Assembly (NCBI RefSeq): GCF_000169435.1
Contig: NZ_AAYB01000003.1
Coordinates: 1-64,000, forward strand
Direction of reading: 5' to 3'
DNA length: 64,000 bases
From: Roseobacter sp. CCS2
GTDB lineage: Bacteria; Pseudomonadota; Alphaproteobacteria; Rhodobacterales; Rhodobacteraceae
Part shown: in pieces, positions 17,500 to 25,016 of the stretch
Layout: every line of letters begins with the position of its first letter
Numbering within the stretch: position 1 is the first letter of the stretch
Notes under the pieces: model-generated
Told to the model about the DNA's origin: nothing
What the model saw: only the letters and a program-made list of their open reading frames with translations
The model's database searches: none
Program-made: the position numbers and the translations under genes

Positions 17500-17547
17500 G
17501 GGGCTTTGCCCCCGCCGCTTTGCGGCTCCCCCAAGGTATTTTTGAAC
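17500..17547 (-). terminator. Tandem GC hairpins with TTT loops, terminator/repeat after the flavin reductase gene
   Basis: GGGGC-TTT-GCCCC (17500-17512) and GCCGC-TTT-GCGGC (17514-17526) sit side by side, followed by CCCCCAAGGTATTTTTGAAC. This double hairpin is common between genes in Rhodobacterales. It lies just downstream of the minus-strand smoCBA-like operon and just upstream of dctQ, so it likely ends or weakens transcription between the enzyme genes and the transporter genes. Confidence 0.6.
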
Positions 17548-17563
17548 ATGAGAAGACGGGGGG

Positions 17564-18070
17564 TCAGTCTTCTTTTGTCAGCGTGCGGTATTGTCCTGCG
17601 TGAAAGACGAGCGGATCACCGCCTTGATGATGGGCTTTGGTCACACGGCCCACGATGATGACGTGATCGCCTGCGTCATGGGTGGCTTCAAGATTGCATT
17701 CAAAGGTGGCCAGCGCCCCTTCGACGATGGGCATGCCGCAATGGGACAGATGCGTGGGCACGTCCTTGATCGCGGTTTTCGACTTGATGATGGCCGCGCA
17801 TATATCGCGTTGGTCTGAGCTGAGCACATGGACTGCAAAGCGGCGCGAGCCTGCAAAATGTTCAAACCGTTTGGACGATTTGGCAGGTGACCACAGCACC
17901 AAAGGCGGGTCAAGCGACACGCTGGCAAAGCTATTTGCCACGATTGCAACGGGTCCTTCGGGGCTGTCCGTTGTGATCACCGTAACGCCGGTCACGAATG
18001 TCCCCAGCGCGCCGCGAAAACTGTCTGCATCCGTGCTGGGGTCGAATGTCGCGATGGTGCCTGCGTCCAT
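17564..18070 (-). CDS. Flavin reductase, probable partner of the FMN-dependent monooxygenase (SmoA-like)
   Basis: A 168-residue protein of the flavin reductase-like/HpaC family: LGTFVTGVTVITTDSPEGPVAIVANSFASVSLDPPLVLWSPAKSSKRFEHF (quoted as the N-terminal half) and GDHVIIVGRVTKAHHQGGDPLVFHAGQYRTL at the end contain the FMN-binding signatures. It would supply FMNH2 to the LLM monooxygenase two genes upstream. Its ATG overlaps the aldo/keto reductase stop by one base. The gene trio flavin reductase, AKR and LLM monooxygenase is that of the sulfoquinovose monooxygenase pathway. Confidence 0.85.
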   Translation of the reverse strand: MDAGTIATFDPSTDADSFRGALGTFVTGVTVITTDSPEGPVAIVANSFASVSLDPPLVLWSPAKSSKRFEHFAGSRRFAVHVLSSDQRDICAAIIKSKTAIKDVPTHLSHCGMPIVEGALATFECNLEATHDAGDHVIIVGRVTKAHHQGGDPLVFHAGQYRTLTKED

Positions 18071-18966
18071 TACGGGACCTCCGTGCCGAGGGCGGCTGTA
18101 TAAAGTTCAAACCACGTTTGGCGGTCCATATTTACTTTGAAAGCGTCTGATAAAGCTTTGATACGATTAAGATTATTTGTTCCCATAACCGGCATGACAT
18201 TGGCTGGGTGTGCCAGCAGCCATGCGACGGCAACAGCGCCAATATCAACGCCGTGGTCTTTGGCAACACTGGTCATGACCGTGCGCAGTTCGGCGTTGCC
18301 TTGTCCGCTGACAAGGCTGCCACCACCCAAAGGTGACCATGCCATGATGGGAATGCTGCGTTCTTGCAGGTAGGCGACATCGCCATTGGTGAAACCTTGG
18401 TGTGCTGTCAGCGACAGTTCGATCTGGTTGGTGATCAAGGGGGTTGTCATCGCTGATTGTAACAAGCTCCAATCATGCAGTTTGAAGTTTGACACGCCGA
18501 CAAAGCGGACTTTGCCGGAGGCCACGACTTCGTCAAGTGCCGCACCTGTTTCATGGTGATCCATCATGGGGTCAGGACGGTGGATCAGCAGCGTGTCGAT
18601 CTTGTCGATGTTCATCAACCGCAATGAGTGATCGACAGATGCAAGGATATGCGCTCGGCTGGTGTCATAGTATTTGACGCGTGCATCGCTGTAGCGGCCC
18701 ATTGGGGCCACGATATCGCATTTAGTTACGATCTCGATCTGATCTTTGAGGGCAGGCGCCGCTTTGAGCGTGTTGCCGAGTACTTCTTCGGCCTCATAGC
18801 CGCCATAAATGTCGGCTTGGTCCATTGTTGTGATGCCTTGTTCAAGGCAGGCTTCGATCTTAGCCTGAACGTGGGCAACAGACGTGTCGCTGTCATCGCC
18901 CAGCCGCCACATGCCATAAACGATGCGGCTAAAAGAAAGGTCGTCGGTGATATCAATACGGTTCAA
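18070..18966 (-). CDS. smoB: Aldo/keto reductase, probable 6-dehydroglucose reductase (SmoB-like)
   Basis: A 298-residue AKR with the catalytic tetrad D49, Y54, K82 and H129 in TTMDQADIYGGY, IVTKCDIVAP and LLIHRPDPM. The segments SRIVYGMWRLGDD, AHVQAKIEACLEQGITTMDQ, MAWSPLGGGSL, VMPVMGTNNLNRI and DRQTWFELYTAALGTEVP closely resemble, from memory, Agrobacterium SmoB, which reduces 6-dehydro-D-glucose to glucose after desulfonation of sulfoquinovose. It overlaps both neighbours by 1-4 bases in an operon with flavin reductase and LLM monooxygenase. A generic AKR role is the alternative. Confidence 0.8.
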   Translation of the reverse strand: MNRIDITDDLSFSRIVYGMWRLGDDSDTSVAHVQAKIEACLEQGITTMDQADIYGGYEAEEVLGNTLKAAPALKDQIEIVTKCDIVAPMGRYSDARVKYYDTSRAHILASVDHSLRLMNIDKIDTLLIHRPDPMMDHHETGAALDEVVASGKVRFVGVSNFKLHDWSLLQSAMTTPLITNQIELSLTAHQGFTNGDVAYLQERSIPIMAWSPLGGGSLVSGQGNAELRTVMTSVAKDHGVDIGAVAVAWLLAHPANVMPVMGTNNLNRIKALSDAFKVNMDRQTWFELYTAALGTEVP

Positions 18967-20120
18967 CGGCGTGGTCCTGTGCCCAATGGGGTCGCTGGTG
19001 TTTCGGATGGCACACGCCCGTATTCATGGGGCAATGAGCAGGTTTTCAGGTGCGGCATCACGCGGGCGCCAAAGTGTTCGGCCTCGTCGATATGCGGATA
19101 GCCTGAAAAGATGAAAGCACGGATGCCCATCTTTTGATAGGCCTCGATTTTGGACATGATCTGATCAGTTGATCCGACAAGGGCTGCGCCGCAACCAGAG
19201 CGCGCGCGCCCGACGCCTGTCCACAGCCCCGGTTCGACATAGCCGAATTTATCAGCCAGTTCGCGTGCTTTGGCCTGGTGGGCGACGCCCAGTGAAATGC
19301 TGTCATGGGCGCGGTCGCGGATCAGTTTGCCGTATTCGTCGTCAAGTTTAGAGGCGATGTAATCGGCGTATTCCTTGGCCTCTTGTTCGGTATCACGCAC
19401 GATCATGTGCACGCGCAGGCCATAATCGAGGGTGCGATTGTGGGCTGCGGCGCGGTCGTTCACGTCCGTCATGCGCTGGGCGAGCTGTTCCATGGGCTCT
19501 GGCCACATCAGATAAACGTCGCATTGCGCGCCGCAGAGTTCGAGTGCCGCGGGAGAGTATCCGCCAAAGTAGAGCAGAGGCCCCCCGTTTTGCTGATAGG
19601 GGCGGGCCGGGTCTGTCGACAGTTTTGAGATTTGATAGATATCGCCATCATAGCTTACGTCGTCTTGTGTCCAGCATTTACGCAGGATTTCGATGACCTC
19701 ATGCGATCGCTTGTAGCGGTAAGCGCTTTCCGCGACTTCGCCGGGGAAGTCTGAACTGATGACGTTGAGTGTCAGGCGGCCTTTCAGCATATGATCAAGC
19801 GTTGCAACGGTACGCGCCAGCATGATCGGTTGGACTTCGCCGCAGCGGATGGCCGCCAGGAAGTTGATTTTTTCGGTCAGTGGGGCCATGCCCGCGACAA
19901 ATGAAAGCGTATCCTGGCCGACCTGATAGGAAGACGGTGCAAGGATGTTGCGAAACCCTTGCTTTTCAGCCGTTAACGCAATGTCACGGCAGTGTTCCCA
20001 AGACGAGCGCAGATCGCCGTCTGGCACACCGAGGAATTGATAATCATCAGAACAGAGGGCTGAAAACCAAGACACTTCTGCGGCGGCGAGATCGGCGCTG
20101 GTGACCGGCACGATGCTCAT
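18963..20120 (-). CDS. smoC: FMNH2-dependent LLM-family monooxygenase, probable sulfoquinovose monooxygenase (SmoC-like)
   Basis: A 385-residue bacterial-luciferase-like TIM-barrel enzyme of the SsuD/SmoC type. Motifs are WEHCRDIALTAEKQGFRNILAP, LARTVATLDHMLKGRLTLNVISSD, LLYFGGYSPAALELCGAQCDVYLMWPE, and the late loop RARSGCGAALVGSTDQIMSKIEAYQKMGI with the Arg residues expected near a sulfonate. SmoC cleaves the C-S bond of sulfoquinovose to give sulfite and 6-dehydroglucose. First gene of the minus-strand operon, with a strong GGGGAGGAG ribosome site. SsuD-like alkanesulfonate use is the main alternative; the neighbours favour sulfoquinovose. Confidence 0.8.
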   Translation of the reverse strand: MSIVPVTSADLAAAEVSWFSALCSDDYQFLGVPDGDLRSSWEHCRDIALTAEKQGFRNILAPSSYQVGQDTLSFVAGMAPLTEKINFLAAIRCGEVQPIMLARTVATLDHMLKGRLTLNVISSDFPGEVAESAYRYKRSHEVIEILRKCWTQDDVSYDGDIYQISKLSTDPARPYQQNGGPLLYFGGYSPAALELCGAQCDVYLMWPEPMEQLAQRMTDVNDRAAAHNRTLDYGLRVHMIVRDTEQEAKEYADYIASKLDDEYGKLIRDRAHDSISLGVAHQAKARELADKFGYVEPGLWTGVGRARSGCGAALVGSTDQIMSKIEAYQKMGIRAFIFSGYPHIDEAEHFGARVMPHLKTCSLPHEYGRVPSETPATPLGTGPRR

Positions 20121-20223
20121 TGATTCTCCTCCCCAGAAGATACGCTTTCCACTTGCCTAGCACGCAAATATCTGTGCAACAATAGTGTATCAATTTATCA
20201 CGCTGGCTCGGGGAGGTGCCGCC
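20121..20223. promoter_or_regulatory. Divergent promoter region between the smoC-like and gntR genes
   Basis: About 100 AT-richer bases separate the two divergent genes and must hold both promoters and probably the GntR operator. Short inverted TTGC...GCAA (about 20153-20166) and a GTGTAT...ATCAC stretch (20185-20201) are visible. Neither is a convincing UTRA-type GntR site. Confidence 0.4.
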
Positions 20224-20931
20224 GTGGCGCGAACCTCTGCCTTACCGAAGTTCATTCAGCTGAGCGAAATGCTGATCCGCGAAATTGCCGCAGGGCATTT
20301 GGCGGATGGTGCACGATTGCCGCCCGAACGGGATATGGCGGATGATCTTGGTGTGGCCGTTGGCACGCTGCGCAAGGCGTTGGCAGATGTTGAGGCCAAG
20401 GGTCTACTGGACCGGGTGCAGGGATCAGGGAACTATGTGCGGCACAGGCCAGCGGTGGATTCCGTCTATGCATTCTTTCGGCTGGAGCTGCTCAAGGGCG
20501 GTGGTTTGCCCACTGCGGAGGTCTTGTCGGTGGATCGCTTGGCCAAGCCTGACGGCTTTGCGCGATTGGGTGGTCATGATAAGGGGCATCGGATTATGCG
20601 ATTGCGGTCTTTGGATGGCGTGCTGATCGCGTTGGAAGAGATTTGGCTGGATGCCGGGCAGCGAGAACAGGTTGCTGTCTCTGACCTTTCTGATTCGCTT
20701 TATCATTTTTATCGGCATGAACTGGGTCTTGTGATTGCATCGGTCGAAGATCGGATCGGGATTGATGCATTGCCGGAATGGACACCGGACGCGTTTCATC
20801 TCAAGGCGGGTGCTGCAGCAGGATATATTGAGCGGGTCAGCTGGACCGCCACCAAGGAACCGGCAGAATTTTCGCGCACTTGGTATGACGCCACGCGTGC
20901 CACTTATATTTCTCGAATGGGTAAAGGTTAG
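20224..20931 (+). CDS. GntR-family regulator of the HutC/UTRA subgroup
   Basis: A 235-residue regulator with an N-terminal winged helix (LIREIAAGHLADGARLPPERDMADDLGVAVGTLRKALADVEAKGLL, residues about 17-62) and a C-terminal UTRA ligand domain (residues about 85-230). GTG 20224 is chosen because GGGAGG (20211-20216) lies seven bases upstream; the frame is open to 20185. UTRA domains bind small sugar or acid effectors. It is divergent from the monooxygenase operon and immediately followed by the Gfo/Idh/MocA gene, so it most likely controls both in response to the sulfosugar or a breakdown product. Confidence 0.87.
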   Translation: MARTSALPKFIQLSEMLIREIAAGHLADGARLPPERDMADDLGVAVGTLRKALADVEAKGLLDRVQGSGNYVRHRPAVDSVYAFFRLELLKGGGLPTAEVLSVDRLAKPDGFARLGGHDKGHRIMRLRSLDGVLIALEEIWLDAGQREQVAVSDLSDSLYHFYRHELGLVIASVEDRIGIDALPEWTPDAFHLKAGAAAGYIERVSWTATKEPAEFSRTWYDATRATYISRMGKG

Positions 20932-20936
20932 ACGAC

Positions 20937-22025
20937 GTGGATACGGTAAACTATGGCCTGATTGGCTGCGGCATGATGGGCCACGAACATATTCAAAACA
21001 TCAACCTGTTGCCGCAAGGACGGGTGTCTGTCGTCTATGATCCCGTGGTCGCACTGGCAGAGGCTGCGGCGACCTTGGCGGAAGATGCCCATGTGGCGGG
21101 ATCGCTGGAGGAGTTGTTGGCATGCGATACGTTGGATGCGGTTGTGATTGTCAGCCCGAATTATCTGCATGTGCAACAACTGCAGCAGATCATTGCCACC
21201 CGCCCGATGCCGATTTTATGCGAAAAGCCGCTTTATACAAATCCTACCGATGCGGCAACCTTGGACAGACTGTTTGATGGGTATGCACATCCAGTTTGGG
21301 TCGCGATGGAGTATCGATATATGCCGCCGGTCGCGGCATTGGTCGCACAGGCAGAACAGGCCACCGGTGGCATCAAGATGCTAACAATTCGCGAACATCG
21401 CTTTCCGTTCCTGCCCAAAATCGGTGACTGGAACCGGTTCAACGCCAAGACAGGGGGCACCTTGGTTGAAAAGTGCTGCCATTTTTTTGATCTCATGCGT
21501 TTGATTTTGGATGATGAACCGGTGCGCGTCATGGCCAGTGCGGGCCAATCGCTGAACCATATTGATGAACGCTACGCAGGGAAGGCACCGGATATTTGGG
21601 ACAACGGTTATGTGATGCTTGATTTTGCAAAGGGCGCCCGCGCGATGCTGGAATTGTGCATGTTTGCGGAAGGGTCCAGATATCAAGAGGAGATCAGCGC
21701 CGTTGGCCCCAAGGGCAAGATCGAGGCGCTTGTGCCCGGCCCGGGCCGGTTTTGGCCGAAATTGCTGGGGGCGCCACCTGTGCCGCAGATGATCATCAGT
21801 CCGCGCGCGCCAAAAGGCCCCTATGTGTCAGAGATCCCGGTTGATCCCACGCTTTTGGAAGCCGGCGATCACAATGGATCAACTTTTTATCAGCACCAGC
21901 GCTTTAACGCTGTCGTGCGCGGGGAAGGGGAGGTTGAGGTGACCTTGGCCGACGGAGCCAAGGCTGTCGCAATCGGGCTGGCCGCGCAGGAAAGTGCGCG
22001 GACCGGACAAGCTGTGGCGATTTAG
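20937..22025 (+). CDS. Gfo/Idh/MocA-family protein, candidate NAD-dependent sulfoquinovosidase (GH188 type)
   Basis: A 362-residue protein with an N-terminal Rossmann fold (GLIGCGMMG, residues 8-16), the EKP motif (96-98) and a C-terminal substrate domain containing REHRFPFLPKIGDWNRF (152-168) and GGTLVEKCCHFFDLM (173-187). Ordinary members are sugar dehydrogenases. A subgroup is known to hydrolyse sulfoquinovosides by transient NAD oxidation (CAZy GH188). The position beside smoC/smoB/smoA-like genes and the lack of a GH31 sulfoquinovosidase nearby make it the best candidate for releasing sulfoquinovose from SQ-glycerol. It starts five bases after the gntR stop (GTG), clearly co-transcribed. 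Confidence 0.75.
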   Translation: MDTVNYGLIGCGMMGHEHIQNINLLPQGRVSVVYDPVVALAEAAATLAEDAHVAGSLEELLACDTLDAVVIVSPNYLHVQQLQQIIATRPMPILCEKPLYTNPTDAATLDRLFDGYAHPVWVAMEYRYMPPVAALVAQAEQATGGIKMLTIREHRFPFLPKIGDWNRFNAKTGGTLVEKCCHFFDLMRLILDDEPVRVMASAGQSLNHIDERYAGKAPDIWDNGYVMLDFAKGARAMLELCMFAEGSRYQEEISAVGPKGKIEALVPGPGRFWPKLLGAPPVPQMIISPRAPKGPYVSEIPVDPTLLEAGDHNGSTFYQHQRFNAVVRGEGEVEVTLADGAKAVAIGLAAQESARTGQAVAI

Positions 22026-22285
22026 CCAGCTGCCACGATAACAGCTGTGGGCGACACGCAATCAGCACCATCATGTGTCACCATATCCTTGGGTACTGTG
22101 ACTTCGCCGTGATCTGTGACAATCACATAGCTGCTGTTGGTTGCCGACTTGCAATCGCCTGTTATCGCGAAACCGTGCTCTTCAAAAGTCAGCGTGATTT
22201 GGTCAGCACTGACAATTGAAGGAGCAATTAGCGCAACTGCACATGCCAAAAACGCGGCACGGATACTCTTTACTTGGTGAAACAT
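22022..22285 (-). CDS. Small secreted protein of unknown function
   Basis: An 87-residue protein with a signal peptide (RAAFLACAVALIAPSIVSA). The mature domain of about 60 residues is beta-rich (QITLTFEEHGFAITGDC, YVIVTDHGEVTVPKDMV) with two cysteines that could pair. No family recognised. It converges on and overlaps the Gfo/Idh/MocA gene by four bases and has its own upstream region of about 250 bases (22286-22536), in which I see no gene. Confidence 0.6.
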   Translation of the reverse strand: MFHQVKSIRAAFLACAVALIAPSIVSADQITLTFEEHGFAITGDCKSATNSSYVIVTDHGEVTVPKDMVTHDGADCVSPTAVIVAAG

Positions 22286-22536
22286 ACTACTCGTTACTTT
22301 CTAAACTATGACCTGACGTAAAGTAGCACTAGTGAGCGATGACATATTCCGTCAATGAAATTTTGGGCTTTTTTATTCAATCGTGAAGAAATCACGATGC
22401 TGCCACACGCGCCCCACTTTGTTGCCATTATGGCGCCACCTTTCGATTGCGGGCCGCAAGTTCGAAGCCAAACCAATGGTTTTGAGCGCGCCAGACAAAG
22501 GATAATTCAAAAGCGCCGACACAAGCTGATCCACCG

Positions 22537-22905
22537 CTAAAGTGCCATGGTTTGGTCTGCCTCAACTGTATCTGGCAGGCGGCAAGCTGGCAGGATGGTT
22601 GCATCAGCGCCAACGCCAAGTTGGACCAACGGTTTGGCCCGATTGGCTGGATCCTGCGGCGTGTTTTCACACCATTCCGACATCTCGATACTGACGACAC
22701 GGTCCACCAAATAGCCAACTTGATGGCCCGCCGGGCCAGTCAAAAGTATCTTTGCCTGTGGATTTTGGCTGGTCGGGCGCCCCATGCATTCAGACAGATC
22801 AAACAGCGCAATACTTTCGTTTGACTGCGAAAAATAGCCTCGAAACCCGGGTTTTTTGATATCTGCCGGGGTAAGTATTTTGGGCTGCTCGACAATGCAG
22901 TTCAC
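22537..22905 (-). CDS. CheW-like domain, separated from the upstream coiled-coil gene by an in-frame amber codon
   Basis: This 122-residue frame reads as most of a CheW domain: VNCIVEQPKILTPADIKKPGFRGYF, SIALFDLSECMG, AKILLTGPAGHQVGYLVDRVV. The domain clearly continues upstream without any stop to 22950 (LAKFQTAIPLSQVN), giving the missing first strands, but that part has no usable ATG/GTG/TTG start. The next codon upstream, TAG at 22953-22951, ends the coiled-coil gene in the same frame. Either a GTG at 22905 restarts translation of a truncated domain, or the two frames were one protein of about 486 residues interrupted by one nonsense codon. Confidence 0.6.
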   Translation of the reverse strand: MNCIVEQPKILTPADIKKPGFRGYFSQSNESIALFDLSECMGRPTSQNPQAKILLTGPAGHQVGYLVDRVVSIEMSEWCENTPQDPANRAKPLVQLGVGADATILPACRLPDTVEADQTMAL

Positions 22906-22950
22906 CTGTGAAAGCGGAATCGCGGTTTGAAATTTTGCAAGGCCCTGTCG

Positions 22951-23997
22951 CTATTCTGTAAGATCCAATTGTGGGGCCGGACGCCGCGACATCGCCGCGA
23001 TATCAGCCGCTAAAGTATCGATCTGCGAACTTAATTGATCTTGTGCGGCATCAGGCGCGGGTGCGTCTTTGAGATCGTGCAAGTCTTGCATGACCACGGA
23101 CAGCTTTTCATCCAATGCATTCAGTGCAGGTAAATTTTCCAACCGTGACATGAGGTCCGACGTGTATGCATCTGATACCGTTTTTGAATCTGGCATATTG
23201 TGCGCGGAAAATAACGCTTTTATGTCGTTTGACAGCGTCGTTAACGCTTGTTCGGTCACCTGCTGTGCCGCGTTGATCGCGTCTGTTGGCAGGGTCAGGT
23301 CAGGGGGCGGTGCAGCGGCGATTTGCGCCATCAGGCGGGTTTCCAGACCGGCCAGAGTGTCTTGAATACTGTCTATCGTCGCGCTGTCGTGCTGTGCTGC
23401 ATGAGGGGGCGCAATCTGCGCTATCTTAGCGCGGAGTTGCGCCAGTTCCTGCGCCATCTGCGCGCTATCTGGCGTCTTGGACGTCGCTTCAATCAATTGT
23501 TCAAGCTGTGCATGGATCGGGGCAAGTGCGCCGTCGGGTAGGGTTTGCGCGTCGCCCCCCTGTGCCATCTTAACCGCTGTGGCGACGTCCGAGATGTGTT
23601 CTTGCAACGTTTGACCCAGCTTCGCCTGCGTGTCTAACGCCACAAAGATCCGGTCTTGATCTAAAGTGGGCGTTGTGTCTTGCGGTTGGGCCGCGGAAAT
23701 CTTTTGCAACTGCGCGACAATGGTATCAAGTTTGGCTGCCGTTGTGTCTGTTACCGGGGCGTCCACCGGCGTGATCGTTTGTGCCAGACCAACCAGGGGT
23801 TCAAGCAAGTCACCTTTGCACCCCAACACAACAGTCCCGTCTTCAAAGGCCGCTGCAAAAGTGACTTGAGGGAAATCCTGGGTTTTGGAGAGGGCGAAAA
23901 CAGGATCAAGTGCATCACTGTTTGCAACCACATGGGTTGCGACACCAGCCTGTAGAAGCTGTTGAATTTGCACCTGAAAGGGCTGCCCCATCTGCAT
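22951..23997 (-). CDS. Long coiled-coil protein beside the gas-vesicle genes, probably the N-terminal part of a CheW-domain protein
   Basis: A 348-residue acidic, Ala/Gln/Asp-rich protein. Residues 1-75 form a small mixed domain (FQVQIQQLLQAGVATHVVANSDALDPVFALS, FEDGTVVLGCKGDLLEPL). Residues about 85-345 are predicted helical with repeated leucine spacing (AKLDTIVAQLQKIS, MAQELAQLRAKIAQI, SIQDTLAGLETRLMAQI, SSQIDTLAADIAAMSRR). The frame ends at TAG 22951-22953 and continues directly into the CheW-like segment. It follows gvpK by 75 bases on the same strand, so it belongs to that transcription unit. AGGA precedes ATG 23997. Not a known Gvp protein as far as I can tell. Confidence 0.65.
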   Translation of the reverse strand: MQMGQPFQVQIQQLLQAGVATHVVANSDALDPVFALSKTQDFPQVTFAAAFEDGTVVLGCKGDLLEPLVGLAQTITPVDAPVTDTTAAKLDTIVAQLQKISAAQPQDTTPTLDQDRIFVALDTQAKLGQTLQEHISDVATAVKMAQGGDAQTLPDGALAPIHAQLEQLIEATSKTPDSAQMAQELAQLRAKIAQIAPPHAAQHDSATIDSIQDTLAGLETRLMAQIAAAPPPDLTLPTDAINAAQQVTEQALTTLSNDIKALFSAHNMPDSKTVSDAYTSDLMSRLENLPALNALDEKLSVVMQDLHDLKDAPAPDAAQDQLSSQIDTLAADIAAMSRRPAPQLDLTE

Positions 23998-24072
23998 TTG
24001 ATCCTGTCATAGGTGCCAAGTTCTTGGTCTGAAATGCTATATGAGAATGGTTTACAGTGCGTTACCGCAGCC

Positions 24073-24402
24073 TCAGATTGTTTTGCCTAATGGGCCCAGG
24101 TCCAATGCCAAATCAGCTGGCTTCAGGCCAAACTTTGCCGCAAGATCGTGAATTGCGGCTTCGGCTTTCATCAAAGTGGTGCCGAGTTTTTCTTCTTGAT
24201 CGCCTGATAATGTGCCGGTGTCCATCCGGCGGATCGCTTGTAATTCCATCAATTGGCGCAGAAATTCCATTAGGCCCAAAACGACCCGCGCCAAGTCTTG
24301 TTCGATGGTGTCGGGATCAATGGCGATCCGATCCGTTGCGCCAGAAAGGCGGTCCATGATGTCTTGAGCCTGTGCGGTGTCTTGCGTTCTGGATTGGTTC
24401 AT
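24073..24402 (-). CDS. gvpK: Gas vesicle protein GvpK
   Basis: A 109-residue protein matching the GvpK family: DLARVVLGLMEFLRQLMELQAIRRMDTGTL, EEKLGTTLMKAEAAIHDL and the C-terminal FGLKPADLALDLGPLG. GvpK is a conserved accessory protein needed for gas-vesicle assembly, a floating organelle in aquatic bacteria. ATG 24402 overlaps the gvpF/L stop (ATGA); a longer frame exists but the overlap supports this start. No gvpA, gvpN or gvpG is present in the window, so this is the edge or remnant of a cluster. Confidence 0.88.
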   Translation of the reverse strand: MNQSRTQDTAQAQDIMDRLSGATDRIAIDPDTIEQDLARVVLGLMEFLRQLMELQAIRRMDTGTLSGDQEEKLGTTLMKAEAAIHDLAAKFGLKPADLALDLGPLGKTI

Positions 24403-25016
24403 TTTGTGACCTCTGCGGCAGGAGCATGGCTGGCAAAACCCAACGGTGGCCAAAGGCCCGTGACGGTAAGTGAAACATTGGCAGGCGCATTAATCTTATG
24501 GGCCATCCGCGTGATCATCGCGCGAACATCATGCGCCTTTGCGTGCCCCGTCAGAACATCGCAATATGTGCCGCGCGGTCCATGGCGGTGCGGCGTTATC
24601 GGCAAATTCAAACGCGTGGTGATATCTTGCAACATAGCATCACGGGCAAGCCGTTGTTCCTGCTGCACTTGGCGTGCCCTGAGCCATCCGCGACCGTCCT
24701 GAGGACATAGGGGCTGACTTACTTGCACGGCAAGTGCAATTGAGAATTGACCACGGCCTGTCAACATGCGCCAAAGCCTATCCAGATGGCCAGTTTGGGA
24801 TATGTCGGTCGCATCCGATACTGCAAGGTTTTGTGCAGGGGCCACAGGTATAAAATCAAGGCTCGAATCAAAACAACGGACCTGCAATGCCAGCCGATCG
24901 CAGGCTGTTTGGGCCGCAGATGGATCGGCGATCAAGACTGTCCACGGGCCATCGCGTCGCTGATACACACCTGCGGGTGCCACGGGATTGCCGCGTGACC
25001 AGCCAAGTACACTCAT
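24399..25016 (-). CDS. Gas vesicle protein of the GvpF/GvpL family, divergent N-terminus
   Basis: A 205-residue protein. The C-terminal half fits GvpF/L: GTYCDVLTGHAKAHDVRAMITRMAHKI, then LTVTGLWPPLGFA, a version of the family's LTGPWPPYSF ending. The middle region SLDFIPVAPAQNL matches the vlPvrfG segment. The first about 40 residues are unlike the usual YLYGIV beginning. An in-frame TAG lies six bases before the ATG, so no N-terminal extension exists. Family members help nucleate the GvpA shell. It is coupled to gvpK; upstream DNA to 25888 holds no intact gene on this strand. Confidence 0.8.
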   Translation of the reverse strand: MSVLGWSRGNPVAPAGVYQRRDGPWTVLIADPSAAQTACDRLALQVRCFDSSLDFIPVAPAQNLAVSDATDISQTGHLDRLWRMLTGRGQFSIALAVQVSQPLCPQDGRGWLRARQVQQEQRLARDAMLQDITTRLNLPITPHRHGPRGTYCDVLTGHAKAHDVRAMITRMAHKINAPANVSLTVTGLWPPLGFASHAPAAEVTK

